Assembly (NCBI GenBank): GCA_030691385.1
Contig: JAUYEI010000018.1
Span: 1 to 64,000, forward strand
DNA length: 64,000 bases
DNA from: Azonexus sp.
GTDB lineage: Bacteria > Pseudomonadota > Gammaproteobacteria > Burkholderiales > Rhodocyclaceae
Reading direction: 5' to 3'
Below the pieces are notes generated by a model. It worked only from the letters and a program-made list of their open reading frames with translations, did not search any database and had not been told where the DNA came from. The position numbers and the translations under genes were made by a program. Shown here in pieces: positions 26,019 through 34,391 of the stretch (position 1 is its first letter; every line of letters begins with the position of its first letter).

Positions 26019-28613
26019 ATGAAAACCGATACCCCCCAGACCGTCCATCTCAAGGACTACACCGCCCCCGCCTACCTGATCGACACGGTCGATCTCGACT
26101 TCAATATCGAAACCGGCGGCACCACCGTCAGCGCGACGCTGGCCATGCGCCGCAACCCCGCCGGCCCGGCCCGGCCGCTCGTACTCGACGGCGAAGAGCT
26201 GCAAACGCTCAGTGTCACGGTGAACCGGAAAAATTGGCCAAAATCGGAAACGCCAAGCTCGCTGACGCTCAGCGATCTGCCCGACGCTTTCACGCTGGAA
26301 ACCGTCGTCCGCATCGATCCCGACCAGAACACCCGCCTTTCCGGCCTGTACCGTTCGACGGACGGCTATTTCACCCAGTGCGAAGCGCAGGGTTTCCGCC
26401 GCATCACCTGGTTTCTCGACCGGCCGGACGTCATGTCCATCTACGCCGTCACCGTGCACGCCGACAAGGCGACTTTCCCGGTCCTGCTCGCCAATGGCAA
26501 CCCGGTCGCCGCCGGCGATGAGCCCGGCGGCCGTCACTGGGCCAAATGGGCCGATCCGTTCAAGAAGCCGGCCTACCTGTTCGCCGTCGTCGCCGGCAAG
26601 CTCGATGTCCTCAAAGACAGCTTCCAGACCGCCTCCGGCCGCAGCGTGCAGCTCGCCATCTACGTCGAACCGGGCAAACTCGACCAATGCCCGCACGCCA
26701 TGGCTGCCCTGCAAAAATCCATGCAGTGGGACGAAGAACGCTTCGGCCTCGAATGCGACCTCGACCATTACATGATCGTCGCCGTCGGCGATTTCAACAT
26801 GGGGGCCATGGAGAACAAGGGCCTCAACATTTTCAACACGAAATACGTGCTGGCGCGCAGCGATGTCGCCACCGACGTCGATTTCGAGAACATCGATCGC
26901 GTCGTCGCCCACGAATATTTCCACAACTGGACCGGCAACCGCGTCACCTGCCGCGACTGGTTCCAGCTCTCGCTCAAGGAAGGCCTGACGGTTTTCCGCG
27001 ATCAGGAATTCGGCGCCGACCTGCACAACCGGCAAATCGCCCGCATCCGCGAAGTACGCGGCCTGCGCGCCGCCCAGTTCCCCGAAGATGCAGGCCCGAT
27101 GGCCCACCCGATCCGCCCGAGCAGCTTCGTCGAGATCAACAATTTCTACACCTCGACGGTCTATGAAAAGGGCGCCGAAGTCATCCGCATGATCCAGACC
27201 CTGATCGGCCGCGACGCTTTCCGCGCCGGCATGGACGAATACTTCCGCCGCCACGACGGCCAGGCCGTGACCTGCGAGGATTTCGTCGCCGCCATGGCTG
27301 CCGCCTCCGGTTTCGACTTCACGCAATTCATGCGCTGGTACAACCAGCCCGGCACGCCGCATGTCACGGTCGACGGCTTTTTTGATGCGGAATCGAAAAC
27401 TTACACGCTGACCTGCACGCAAACCAACCCGCGCGCCAGCGATGACGCGCCGACGCTGATCCCGATCCGCGTCGCCCTGTTCGCCGACAACGGCGACCTC
27501 CTGCCCGGCACCGAGCGCACCCTGCACCTGACCGCCACGACGCAATCCTTCGTCTTCAACGACATCGCCGCCGAACCCGTGCCCTCGCTGCTCCGCGACT
27601 TCTCGGCCCCGGTCATTCTCGATTTCGGCTACACGCCGGAACAACTGACCCTGCTGCTGGCTCACGAAAGCGACCCGTTCAACGCCTGGGAAGCCGGCCA
27701 GCGCCTGGCCTCGATGCTGATCCTCGACGCCACCGCCGCCATCGCGGCCGGCCAGTCTCCCGTCTGGCCAGACAGCTTCGTCAACGCCGCCCGCCGCCTG
27801 TTGCAAACGCAAGCCGGGCGCGGCGCCGCCTTCGTTGCCGAAGCCCTGACCCTGCCCGGCGAATCGACACTGGCCGAAGCCATGGCGGTCGTCGATCCCG
27901 ACGCCCTGCACGCCGCCCGCAACGCCCTGCGCCGACATCTGGCCGAACAGCTGGAAAGCGAATTCGTCAGCCTCTATGTCGCTCTCGCCCCGACCGGCGC
28001 CTACACGCCGAGCAGCGCCGAAGCAGGCCGCCGCGCGCTGCGCAACGTCTGCCTCGCCTACCTGCTTGAACTCGACAGCGAGGCAAGCCGCCAACTGGCG
28101 CTCGATCAGTTCACCGGCGCCGACAACATGACCGACCAGTTCGCCGCGCTGTCGGCGCTGGCCAACGTCAATGCCCAGACCTGCCCACAACGTGAAACGG
28201 CACTGGCCGATTTTTACGCCCGCTGGCAGCATGAGGCGCTGGTCGTCGACAAATGGCTGGCCGCGCAATCGACCAGCCGCCGCCCGGACACGCTGACCAC
28301 CGTCAAGGCACTGACCGCGCACCCGGCTTTCGACATCACCAATCCGAACAAGGTCTACGCGCTGCTGCGTGCCTTCGGCGCCAACCTCGTCCGCTTCCAC
28401 ACCGCCGAAGGCTATGCCTTCATCGCCGACTGCGTTCTCCAGTTGCACGACCGCAACCCGCAGGTCGCCTCGCGCCTGGCCCGCAGCTTCGACCGCTGGA
28501 AGAAGTTCGACGCCGACCGTCAGCGTCACGCCCGCACCGCCCTCGAACGCATCCGCGACCACGCCGGCCTGTCGCGCGACGTCCTGGAGGTGGTTTCCAA
28601 AGCACTCGGCTGA
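26019..28613 (+). CDS. pepN: Aminopeptidase N (M1)
   Basis: A cytoplasmic zinc aminopeptidase, 864 residues, close to the E. coli length. The exopeptidase signature GAMEN is at 262-266, the zinc site HEYFH at 298-302, with the third ligand in LKEGLTVFRDQEF about 19 residues further on. The alpha-helical C-terminal half is intact to the end. Residues near 70 (VTVNRKNWPKSE) are encoded by a copy of the ~33-base dispersed repeat in reverse orientation. A strong terminator follows. Confidence 0.96.
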   Translation: MKTDTPQTVHLKDYTAPAYLIDTVDLDFNIETGGTTVSATLAMRRNPAGPARPLVLDGEELQTLSVTVNRKNWPKSETPSSLTLSDLPDAFTLETVVRIDPDQNTRLSGLYRSTDGYFTQCEAQGFRRITWFLDRPDVMSIYAVTVHADKATFPVLLANGNPVAAGDEPGGRHWAKWADPFKKPAYLFAVVAGKLDVLKDSFQTASGRSVQLAIYVEPGKLDQCPHAMAALQKSMQWDEERFGLECDLDHYMIVAVGDFNMGAMENKGLNIFNTKYVLARSDVATDVDFENIDRVVAHEYFHNWTGNRVTCRDWFQLSLKEGLTVFRDQEFGADLHNRQIARIREVRGLRAAQFPEDAGPMAHPIRPSSFVEINNFYTSTVYEKGAEVIRMIQTLIGRDAFRAGMDEYFRRHDGQAVTCEDFVAAMAAASGFDFTQFMRWYNQPGTPHVTVDGFFDAESKTYTLTCTQTNPRASDDAPTLIPIRVALFADNGDLLPGTERTLHLTATTQSFVFNDIAAEPVPSLLRDFSAPVILDFGYTPEQLTLLLAHESDPFNAWEAGQRLASMLILDATAAIAAGQSPVWPDSFVNAARRLLQTQAGRGAAFVAEALTLPGESTLAEAMAVVDPDALHAARNALRRHLAEQLESEFVSLYVALAPTGAYTPSSAEAGRRALRNVCLAYLLELDSEASRQLALDQFTGADNMTDQFAALSALANVNAQTCPQRETALADFYARWQHEALVVDKWLAAQSTSRRPDTLTTVKALTAHPAFDITNPNKVYALLRAFGANLVRFHTAEGYAFIADCVLQLHDRNPQVASRLARSFDRWKKFDADRQRHARTALERIRDHAGLSRDVLEVVSKALG
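26215..26247 (-). repeat. Short dispersed repeat, copy 5 (inside pepN)
   Basis: The minus strand reads GATTTTGGCC, AATTTTTCCGG, TTCACCGTG: one change from the core. It is translated within pepN from the opposite strand. Confidence 0.6.
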
Positions 28614-28654
28614 TCAGCGGCCCGCCAAACCGCTGCGCCTGGTGCGGCGCTGAA

Positions 28655-28691
28655 ACACAAAAGCCCCGGTCGCATCGCGCCGGGGCTTTTG
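28655..28691 (+). terminator. Terminator behind pepN
   Basis: AAAAGCCCCGG and CCGGGGCTTTT form a long GC-rich stem with flanking A and T runs. It lies about 45 bases after the pepN stop and, being symmetrical, could also stop transcripts from the right. Confidence 0.85.
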
Positions 28692-28741
28692 CATCAGGCA
28701 ATCAGCAGCGAGGTTTTGCCGTTTCCGGCCGGCAGCTTTGC

Positions 28742-28899
28742 TGGTCTGCTTTGTAAATATCGGACCAGAGAAAGCGCCGGATTTGCGATTCTGGCAAGGC
28801 GCGAACCGCAGCAATAGCCGTAGCTATTGCGAGGATGAGCAACGCCGCCAGAAGTGCGAAGACAAGCTTTATCGGTTCGAACATTTGCGAAGCAGACCA
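28742..28899. repeat. Nested-palindrome element, copy C (pepN / TonB receptor gap)
   Basis: The arms 28742-28775 and 28866-28899 are inverted repeats (TGGTCTGCTT at both outer ends). The inner hairpin is GCAATAGC...GCTATTGC after GGCGCGAACC. The core is over 80% identical by eye to copy A. The right end abuts the stop codon of the TonB receptor gene exactly. Confidence 0.8.
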
Positions 28900-31107
28900 C
28901 TAGAACGCGTAGGTGACCCCGCCAAGGATTTGCCGGGTGCGACCGACAGCCATGCCATCGACCCGGGTCGCCAGATACTCCTTGTTGGCCAGATTGTGGC
29001 CGCTGAGGAAGAACGATACCTTGCTGCCCTGCGGCTTGTAACGCAAAGAGGCATTGACCAGGGTGTAGGACGGAATCGTCCCGGACAGACCGGAAAGCGC
29101 CGCATCCACCGGCGGCAGAACGCGGGCGAAACTATCCGGTTCCTGGCTGCTGACATAGTCCACGCCGACGCGGGCATCGATCCCGAACGGGTGCTGATAA
29201 CCGACATTGAACGAGGCCAGATGGCGTGGCGCATAAGGCAGGCGGTCACCACTGACGATGCCATCGACGGCGGCATTCGGGCTGCTTCTGGCAAATTTTG
29301 CGGTGAACAGGTTGGTATAGGAACCCATGACGTAGACGTTGTGCGCCGTATCGAAGAGACGCCCGAAATCGACCCGGCCCGCCAGTTCCAGACCGGACAT
29401 TTTCGATTCACCGCCATTGATGAAGGTGCCGGCGCCATTGTTGATAACGATTTCGTCAAAGTCGGTATGGAACAACGTGGCCTCAAAACCGACGCCCTTG
29501 AAATAACGGGAGCGCAAGCCCATTTCCCAGTTGGTGCTCTCCTCCGCCCTGGTCTTGCCAGCCACGGCGGTGTTCGCACCCCCTCCCTCGTTGATGTCGC
29601 GATCCGGGCGCGGCGGCGCAAAGCCCTTATGCACGCCGGCAAAGAGCGTGGTCTTGGCAATGCCGTTCCAGGCCAGGCCGAAGCCGGGCAGGACAACCGT
29701 CTGGCGGTTGCTCAGTTTCGATTCGGGATTGTTCTGCACATTACCGTCGGCCCGGACGATGTCGGTCCTGATTTCATAATCCTCAACCCGCACACCGGGG
29801 GTCAATGACCAGTTGCCGACATGGAAGGTGTTTTGCGCGTAGTAAGACCAGGCTTTGGTGTCGATGCGAATATCTTCGCGGTGCGTACCGAACTGCTCCG
29901 CCCAGGCCTGACTTTGCGCCAGCGGGCTGGCATCGCGGAACTGGTTGCGCCTGATGCCTTCAACATGGTAGCGCAGGCCAATCACCGCATCACTTTCAAT
30001 ACCGAACAGATTGTGGCTGAAGTCCAGGCGCGGTTCGATGCCCCAGTAATCGTACTCGCGCGGGCGCCAGCGACCGCCGCAAGTGGCGGCATTGGCTTCA
30101 GTTGCTGCGGTATTGCAACGGTCGGTCACCGAATACCCGGTCGAGTTATTGCCGGCATCGTCAAAGCCGCCCGGATCGTTGATTTGCCGGAACGAGGCGC
30201 GCTTGTTGCTGACCCGGTAAAACTGGGTGCTGAGTTTGGTCCGTTCATTGATCTCGAAAACATGCTGCAACTGGAAAGTGTTGCGCTCCTGCTCGAATTT
30301 GTCGTTCTTGCCGGTGGGCGCCTGGAACTTGTTTTCCGCATATTCGAGGGTACCCAGGCCGGTTTCCGAAATATGCGAGTCCTCAATGAACTGACTGAGC
30401 TTCGCATGGATTGTTTGCCGTTCGCTGATCTTCAGTTGCCCCTTCAGGGTGTACTCGCGAACGTCAAAATCGTGGTTCTTCCGAATCCCGTCGCCCTTTT
30501 TCTGCAGGACATCAAGCATGACGCCACCCAGTTCGCCGCCGTAACCGACATTGGCATGCAGGCCTGAGAAATCATTGTTGCCGAGCGTGGCCGTGACACT
30601 GCCGGCGAGGCCATTCGCCGGCAGCGGGCGGCTGACGAAGTTGATCATGCCGCCGACTGTTTGCGGGCCGTACAGCACCTGTCCCGAACCCTTGAGGATT
30701 TCGATGCGCTGCACCCGCTCGAGCGGCGTCGAGTAATGGGCCGACGGATCACCGTAGGGCGCCAGGAACAGGGGCATGCCATCTTCGAGCAGCAGCGTGC
30801 GGCTGGTCCGCCGCGGGTCCATGCCGCGCACGCCAATGTTCAGGCCAAGCCCGAAGGAATCTTCGCCAACGCTGTGCACACCCGGGGTGCGCGTCAGCGC
30901 CTCGCGAATGGAGAACGGGGCACTCTCCTTCAGTTCTTTCTCATCAATAACCGAGAAGGCGCCTGGCACGGACTCCAGGCGATCGGGAAGAATCCCGCTG
31001 ATGGATACCTGCTCGGCAATGATCTGGTCTTTTGCATGGGCCGTCAGCGCCATGAGCATCATGGCGGATGCGACGGCGCTGGCGATTGTCCTGGGTTTGA
31101 ACTGCAT
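28900..31107 (-). CDS. TonB-dependent outer-membrane receptor, FecA-like
   Basis: A 735-residue TonB-dependent transporter with a signal peptide (AVASAMMLMALTAHA). The plug domain (about 35-160) carries TRTPGVHSVGEDSFGLGLNIGVRGMDPRR and the YGPQTVGGMINFV segment typical of FecA/ferric siderophore receptors. A beta-barrel ends in aromatic GGVTYAF. There is no N-terminal signalling extension for a FecR-type anti-sigma factor. The substrate is probably a ferric chelate, by family only; no Fur box was recognised upstream. Confidence 0.88.
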   Translation of the reverse strand: MQFKPRTIASAVASAMMLMALTAHAKDQIIAEQVSISGILPDRLESVPGAFSVIDEKELKESAPFSIREALTRTPGVHSVGEDSFGLGLNIGVRGMDPRRTSRTLLLEDGMPLFLAPYGDPSAHYSTPLERVQRIEILKGSGQVLYGPQTVGGMINFVSRPLPANGLAGSVTATLGNNDFSGLHANVGYGGELGGVMLDVLQKKGDGIRKNHDFDVREYTLKGQLKISERQTIHAKLSQFIEDSHISETGLGTLEYAENKFQAPTGKNDKFEQERNTFQLQHVFEINERTKLSTQFYRVSNKRASFRQINDPGGFDDAGNNSTGYSVTDRCNTAATEANAATCGGRWRPREYDYWGIEPRLDFSHNLFGIESDAVIGLRYHVEGIRRNQFRDASPLAQSQAWAEQFGTHREDIRIDTKAWSYYAQNTFHVGNWSLTPGVRVEDYEIRTDIVRADGNVQNNPESKLSNRQTVVLPGFGLAWNGIAKTTLFAGVHKGFAPPRPDRDINEGGGANTAVAGKTRAEESTNWEMGLRSRYFKGVGFEATLFHTDFDEIVINNGAGTFINGGESKMSGLELAGRVDFGRLFDTAHNVYVMGSYTNLFTAKFARSSPNAAVDGIVSGDRLPYAPRHLASFNVGYQHPFGIDARVGVDYVSSQEPDSFARVLPPVDAALSGLSGTIPSYTLVNASLRYKPQGSKVSFFLSGHNLANKEYLATRVDGMAVGRTRQILGGVTYAF

Positions 31108-31421
31108 GTTGTCTCCGGATGGATTTGCTAATATTTTTGCTGCTGCCTTAAAACCGATCTGGCCGCACGGCTCGGCCTTAAGCCGACTGGTTATCTTCGC
31201 TGCCTTTGCCTCGGGTGGCTCGGGAACTCTTCACTGCAAACCCGGGAAAATTTCCCGGGTTTGTCACATAGCGATCGAATATTTCCCAGCCACCCGCAAA
31301 TAGCTGAGAACAAATGCATAAGGCGCTCTAGAATACCGGGCTACAGCCAGAGACAGCGGGCGGCCGGATTATCCGCAAACGATACTCGGCACCAGGTATT
31401 GCATTGATCAAGGGGGCAGTC
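31108..31421. other. Intergenic region with a perfect 27-base palindrome
   Basis: The divergent spacer between the TonB receptor and the receiver-domain gene. It contains CAAACCCGGGAAA, one central A, then the exact inverted repeat TTTCCCGGGTTTG (31237-31263). There is no T-run, so it is more likely an operator or an unusual hairpin than a standard terminator. I see no clear Fur box, B12 element or small gene. Confidence 0.5.
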
Positions 31422-31991
31422 GTGGGCATTCTCGAACAATTCCGCTCGCTATTCCGGCGCGAACCGCCAAGCATCGCGCCGGCTCCGGCACCTGAGCCCG
31501 CCATCGCCAGCCGCGCCCCGCAGATCAACGAACGGCGCGGCAAGGAACGGATCAACGCTCGCGAAGGCACGCGCGTCCTGATCATTGACGACTCGAAAAC
31601 CATCATCACCGTACTGAAAAAATTTCTCCGCTCGGCCGGCTATGAAACCCTCGAAGCGCTCGACGCCGAAAGCGGGCTGGCGCGCTTGCACCCGGAGCCA
31701 CCGGAACTGATCTTTCTCGACATCATGCTGCCCGGCATGAACGGCTTCGCCGCCCTGCGCGCCATCCGCCGCGACCCGGCGACACGCCACATCCCGGTCA
31801 TCATGATGAGCGGCAACGAACAGGCCATGGAGCAGTTTTTCGGCACCCGGATCGGCGCCGACGACTTCATGAAAAAGCCCTTCTCGCGCTACGAGGTTTT
31901 TTTCCGGATCGAACGTCTGCTCGACGCCAATCTCGTTCCACAGCGCGCCATGCCCCGCCTTGCCGAACAAGGCATGCCGTCACCGGCCTGA
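31422..31991 (+). CDS. Single-domain response regulator (PilG/PilH-like)
   Basis: A 189-residue protein; GTG 31422 is preferred because AAGGGGG lies seven bases upstream, with a TTG six codons earlier as the alternative. After a ~50-residue Pro/Ala-rich lead comes a complete receiver domain: VLIIDDSKTI with the acidic pair, the phosphorylated Asp in FLDIMLPGMNGF, and Lys in DFMKKPF. There is no output domain, so it probably acts through protein contacts, as in chemotaxis-like or twitching systems. No kinase gene lies beside it. Confidence 0.85.
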   Translation: MGILEQFRSLFRREPPSIAPAPAPEPAIASRAPQINERRGKERINAREGTRVLIIDDSKTIITVLKKFLRSAGYETLEALDAESGLARLHPEPPELIFLDIMLPGMNGFAALRAIRRDPATRHIPVIMMSGNEQAMEQFFGTRIGADDFMKKPFSRYEVFFRIERLLDANLVPQRAMPRLAEQGMPSPA

Positions 31992-32017
31992 CCTGAAACG
32001 GCGCTACGTCGGGGCGA

Positions 32018-32536
32018 TCAGCTTCGCGTCCACGGCGCCAATAGGCGGCGCAATGCCTGCTCGTTCCAGCCCTTGACGACATCATCGCCGATGACGATCA
32101 GCGGCACGCCGTTGCCGCCCAGCTTCTTGTGTTGCTGGAGCGCCGTCGAACTCTGCTCGATGTCCTCTTCCCTGTAACGGATGCCGTTGGCGGCAAAGAA
32201 CTCGCGCGCCATCTTGCAGTAGCCGCACCAGCTGGTGGCGTAGAGGACGACTTCCGGCTGTTCGGTCGACGCCGCCGCCGTTGCCTGCGGCGCGCTACCG
32301 TACTGCAGCAAGGGCCGGCCGAACCAGAAGGCGGCGCCGAAAGCGATCAGGATGAGCAGCCACTTGCCCGCTCCGGCGCTGCGTGTTTCCACGTTCGGAC
32401 CATACTGGACTAGGGTTTCCGGCGGCAGCGGAGGCGCGGTCTTGGCGTAGGCTTTTTGACAGGACGGACATTGCCAGTCCGGCGCGTTATCGGTGGCCCG
32501 GCGGGCGTAGTTGCAATGCGGGCAGATTCGGCTCAT
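32018..32536 (-). CDS. Zinc-ribbon, membrane-anchored glutaredoxin
   Basis: A 172-residue protein with three parts: an N-terminal zinc ribbon (CPHC and CPSC about 18 residues apart), one transmembrane helix (KWLLILIAFGAAFWFG, about 60-77), and a C-terminal glutaredoxin domain with CGYC and the substrate-binding GGNGVPLIVIG. The predicted topology puts the zinc ribbon on one side of the membrane and the redox domain on the other. The start ATG at 32536 is chosen because it opens the zinc ribbon directly. The redox partner is unknown. Confidence 0.82.
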   Translation of the reverse strand: MSRICPHCNYARRATDNAPDWQCPSCQKAYAKTAPPLPPETLVQYGPNVETRSAGAGKWLLILIAFGAAFWFGRPLLQYGSAPQATAAASTEQPEVVLYATSWCGYCKMAREFFAANGIRYREEDIEQSSTALQQHKKLGGNGVPLIVIGDDVVKGWNEQALRRLLAPWTRS

Positions 32537-32556
32537 TGGGGTATCTCGGAGAACAT

Positions 32557-33342
32557 TCAGGAATTCTTGACCAGGGCCTTGGCCGGCACCCATTGGCGGC
32601 GGCTCACCGGCAGCTTTTCCGGCACGCCACGCAGCAGCGCCCAGCCATAAGCCTCGGCATCGTCGCCGGCGGTCTTCTCGAATCCAGCCAGGGCCGCCTT
32701 GGCGACCAGCACGGCGCGGTGCAGACGCAGGAAGCGCTCGGCAAACTCGGTTTCGAGATGGGCCAGCGTGTCGTCGAGCAGGTATTCGCGCTCCAGGGTC
32801 CGGGCCGTCACGTATTTGAGGTCAGCCATGAAGTAGAGCACTTCGCCGATCGGCACGAGCAGCAGCCGGCCGCGCTCGTGACAGGAAAGGTGGGTCCGCC
32901 CGCTGCCGCGCATTTCGTGGCCAATGCCGGCGAGCAGCGCGGCATCCGGCGGCGGCCCCGGGACTTTCTGCAGGGCGGCGAGCAGGCGCTGGGTGCGCAC
33001 GGGTTTGAGCAGGTAATCGACGGCATTGAGGTCGAAGGCCTGCACGGCGTAGTTGTCGTAGGCTGTGGTAAAAATGACGGCCGGCGGCTTTTCCAGGCGG
33101 CCGAGGTGGGTCGCCAGTTCGATGCCGTCCATGCCCGGCATGCGGATGTCGGCGAGCACGACGTCGACCGGCTTTTCACGCAGGATGTCGAGTGCCGCCA
33201 GGCCGTTGCCAGCATCGCCGATGACTTCGCTCGGCAGTTGCCTGGCAATGTCGGAAAGCAGGGCGCGCAGACGGTCGCGCGCCAGCGGCTCGTCATCGAC
33301 GATGAGAATTTTCAGCGGGGCGACGGCTTGCGGCGTTGGCAT
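32557..33342 (-). CDS. LytTR-family response regulator (AlgR-like)
   Basis: A 261-residue transcription factor. The receiver domain (residues 10-130) shows KILIVDDEPLARDRLRALL and the phosphorylated Asp in LADIRMPGMDG. The C-terminal LytTR DNA-binding domain includes LLLVPIGEVLYFMADLKYVTA and the end pattern SRRQWVPAKALV. It overlaps the upstream kinase gene by 31 bases. An AlgZ/AlgR pair beside argH is also the pseudomonad order, where it controls twitching motility and exopolysaccharide; the targets here are unknown. Confidence 0.9.
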   Translation of the reverse strand: MPTPQAVAPLKILIVDDEPLARDRLRALLSDIARQLPSEVIGDAGNGLAALDILREKPVDVVLADIRMPGMDGIELATHLGRLEKPPAVIFTTAYDNYAVQAFDLNAVDYLLKPVRTQRLLAALQKVPGPPPDAALLAGIGHEMRGSGRTHLSCHERGRLLLVPIGEVLYFMADLKYVTARTLEREYLLDDTLAHLETEFAERFLRLHRAVLVAKAALAGFEKTAGDDAEAYGWALLRGVPEKLPVSRRQWVPAKALVKNS

Positions 33343-34334
33343 GGCAGGATGATGCGAACCTCATAAAAATTGTCGCCCGTCTCGATTTCCAGACGAGCTT
33401 CGAGATCGTAATACAAGGCCAGGCGTTCGCGGATGTTGGCCACCGCTATCTGGTTGCCAGCGGCATGATGGACCTGACCGACGGTCGGATTGGCCACTGA
33501 AATGCGCAGCTCCTGGGCGCGCTGTTCGATGCCGATGCGCACCGTGCCGCCCTCCGCAGCCGGCTCGATACCGTGATAGACCGCGTTCTCGAGCAGCGGC
33601 TGCAGCATGAGCGGCGGAATCGGCAGATCCAGCGCAATGGCGCCGATTTTCCAGTCGACCACCAGACGCTCGCCCAGCCGTAGCGTTTCGAGTTCGAGAT
33701 ACTGTTTGCCGAGGGCGATTTCGTCGGCCAGGCTGACCATTTCCCCGGGGTCGCGCATGGCGGCGCGAAAGAGGTCGGACAGGGACTCGAGCGCCGCTTC
33801 GGCCTGCTGCGGCCGGGCGCGGATCAGCGAGAGCACGGCATTCAGCGAATTGAACAGGAAGTGCGGCCGGATGCGTGCATTCAAGGCGGCCAGCCGTGCC
33901 TCGCTGAGCACGGGAGAGAAGGCGCGCGAACGCAGGTCGAAATAGACCAGAAGCAAGGCCGTGGCCGCCATCGCCAGCAGAACGGCACGCAAGGCACTGC
34001 CGCCATCGGTCAGCCCGAGCGAAGTTGCATAGAGAAACAGGGCTGCCGCGATGCCGCCAGCCAGTGCCAGCACGCAAGCCTGGCCGAAACGCAGCGGCAG
34101 ACGCCACAAGGCATCGCGCAATAGCGACAGGAGACCAAGGCCGATCAGCAAGAGCGGCTGAACCACCGCCGCCAGTTCGATGTAGTGCCCCACCCACCCA
34201 GCCAGATCGGGCGACTGCACCAGCGCAGCCAGGGCGGCCAGGACATTGATGCCGAGCAGGACGCGCAGCATGACGCCAAAATTGCGCCAGTCAGGCAGGG
34301 GGTGAGTCGCCGGAAAGTGCCGTATACTTGTCAT
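33312..34334 (-). CDS. LytS/AlgZ-type sensor histidine kinase
   Basis: A 340-residue membrane kinase; the start ATG 34334 (MTSIRHFPATHPLPDWRN) is chosen because the open frame upstream overlaps argH antisense. Four or five hydrophobic helices cover residues 20-145. The phospho-accepting His lies in ARIRPHFLFNSLNA, followed by an ATPase domain with PPLMLQPLLENAVYHGIE and VANIRERLALYY. It pairs with the overlapping LytTR regulator. argH is divergent, its start 57 bases away. Confidence 0.9.
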   Translation of the reverse strand: MTSIRHFPATHPLPDWRNFGVMLRVLLGINVLAALAALVQSPDLAGWVGHYIELAAVVQPLLLIGLGLLSLLRDALWRLPLRFGQACVLALAGGIAAALFLYATSLGLTDGGSALRAVLLAMAATALLLVYFDLRSRAFSPVLSEARLAALNARIRPHFLFNSLNAVLSLIRARPQQAEAALESLSDLFRAAMRDPGEMVSLADEIALGKQYLELETLRLGERLVVDWKIGAIALDLPIPPLMLQPLLENAVYHGIEPAAEGGTVRIGIEQRAQELRISVANPTVGQVHHAAGNQIAVANIRERLALYYDLEARLEIETGDNFYEVRIILPCQRRKPSPR

Positions 34335-34391
34335 CTTTGTGCGGATTTGTTCCAAATTCGTCGCCGATTTGCCCCATTCTAGACCAGAGTC

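Noticed and set aside
25986-28562. 858-codon open frame antisense to pepN
   Set aside because: A shadow of the GC-rich third-position pattern of pepN; Asp/Gly/Val-rich composition with no domain, while pepN has all catalytic motifs.
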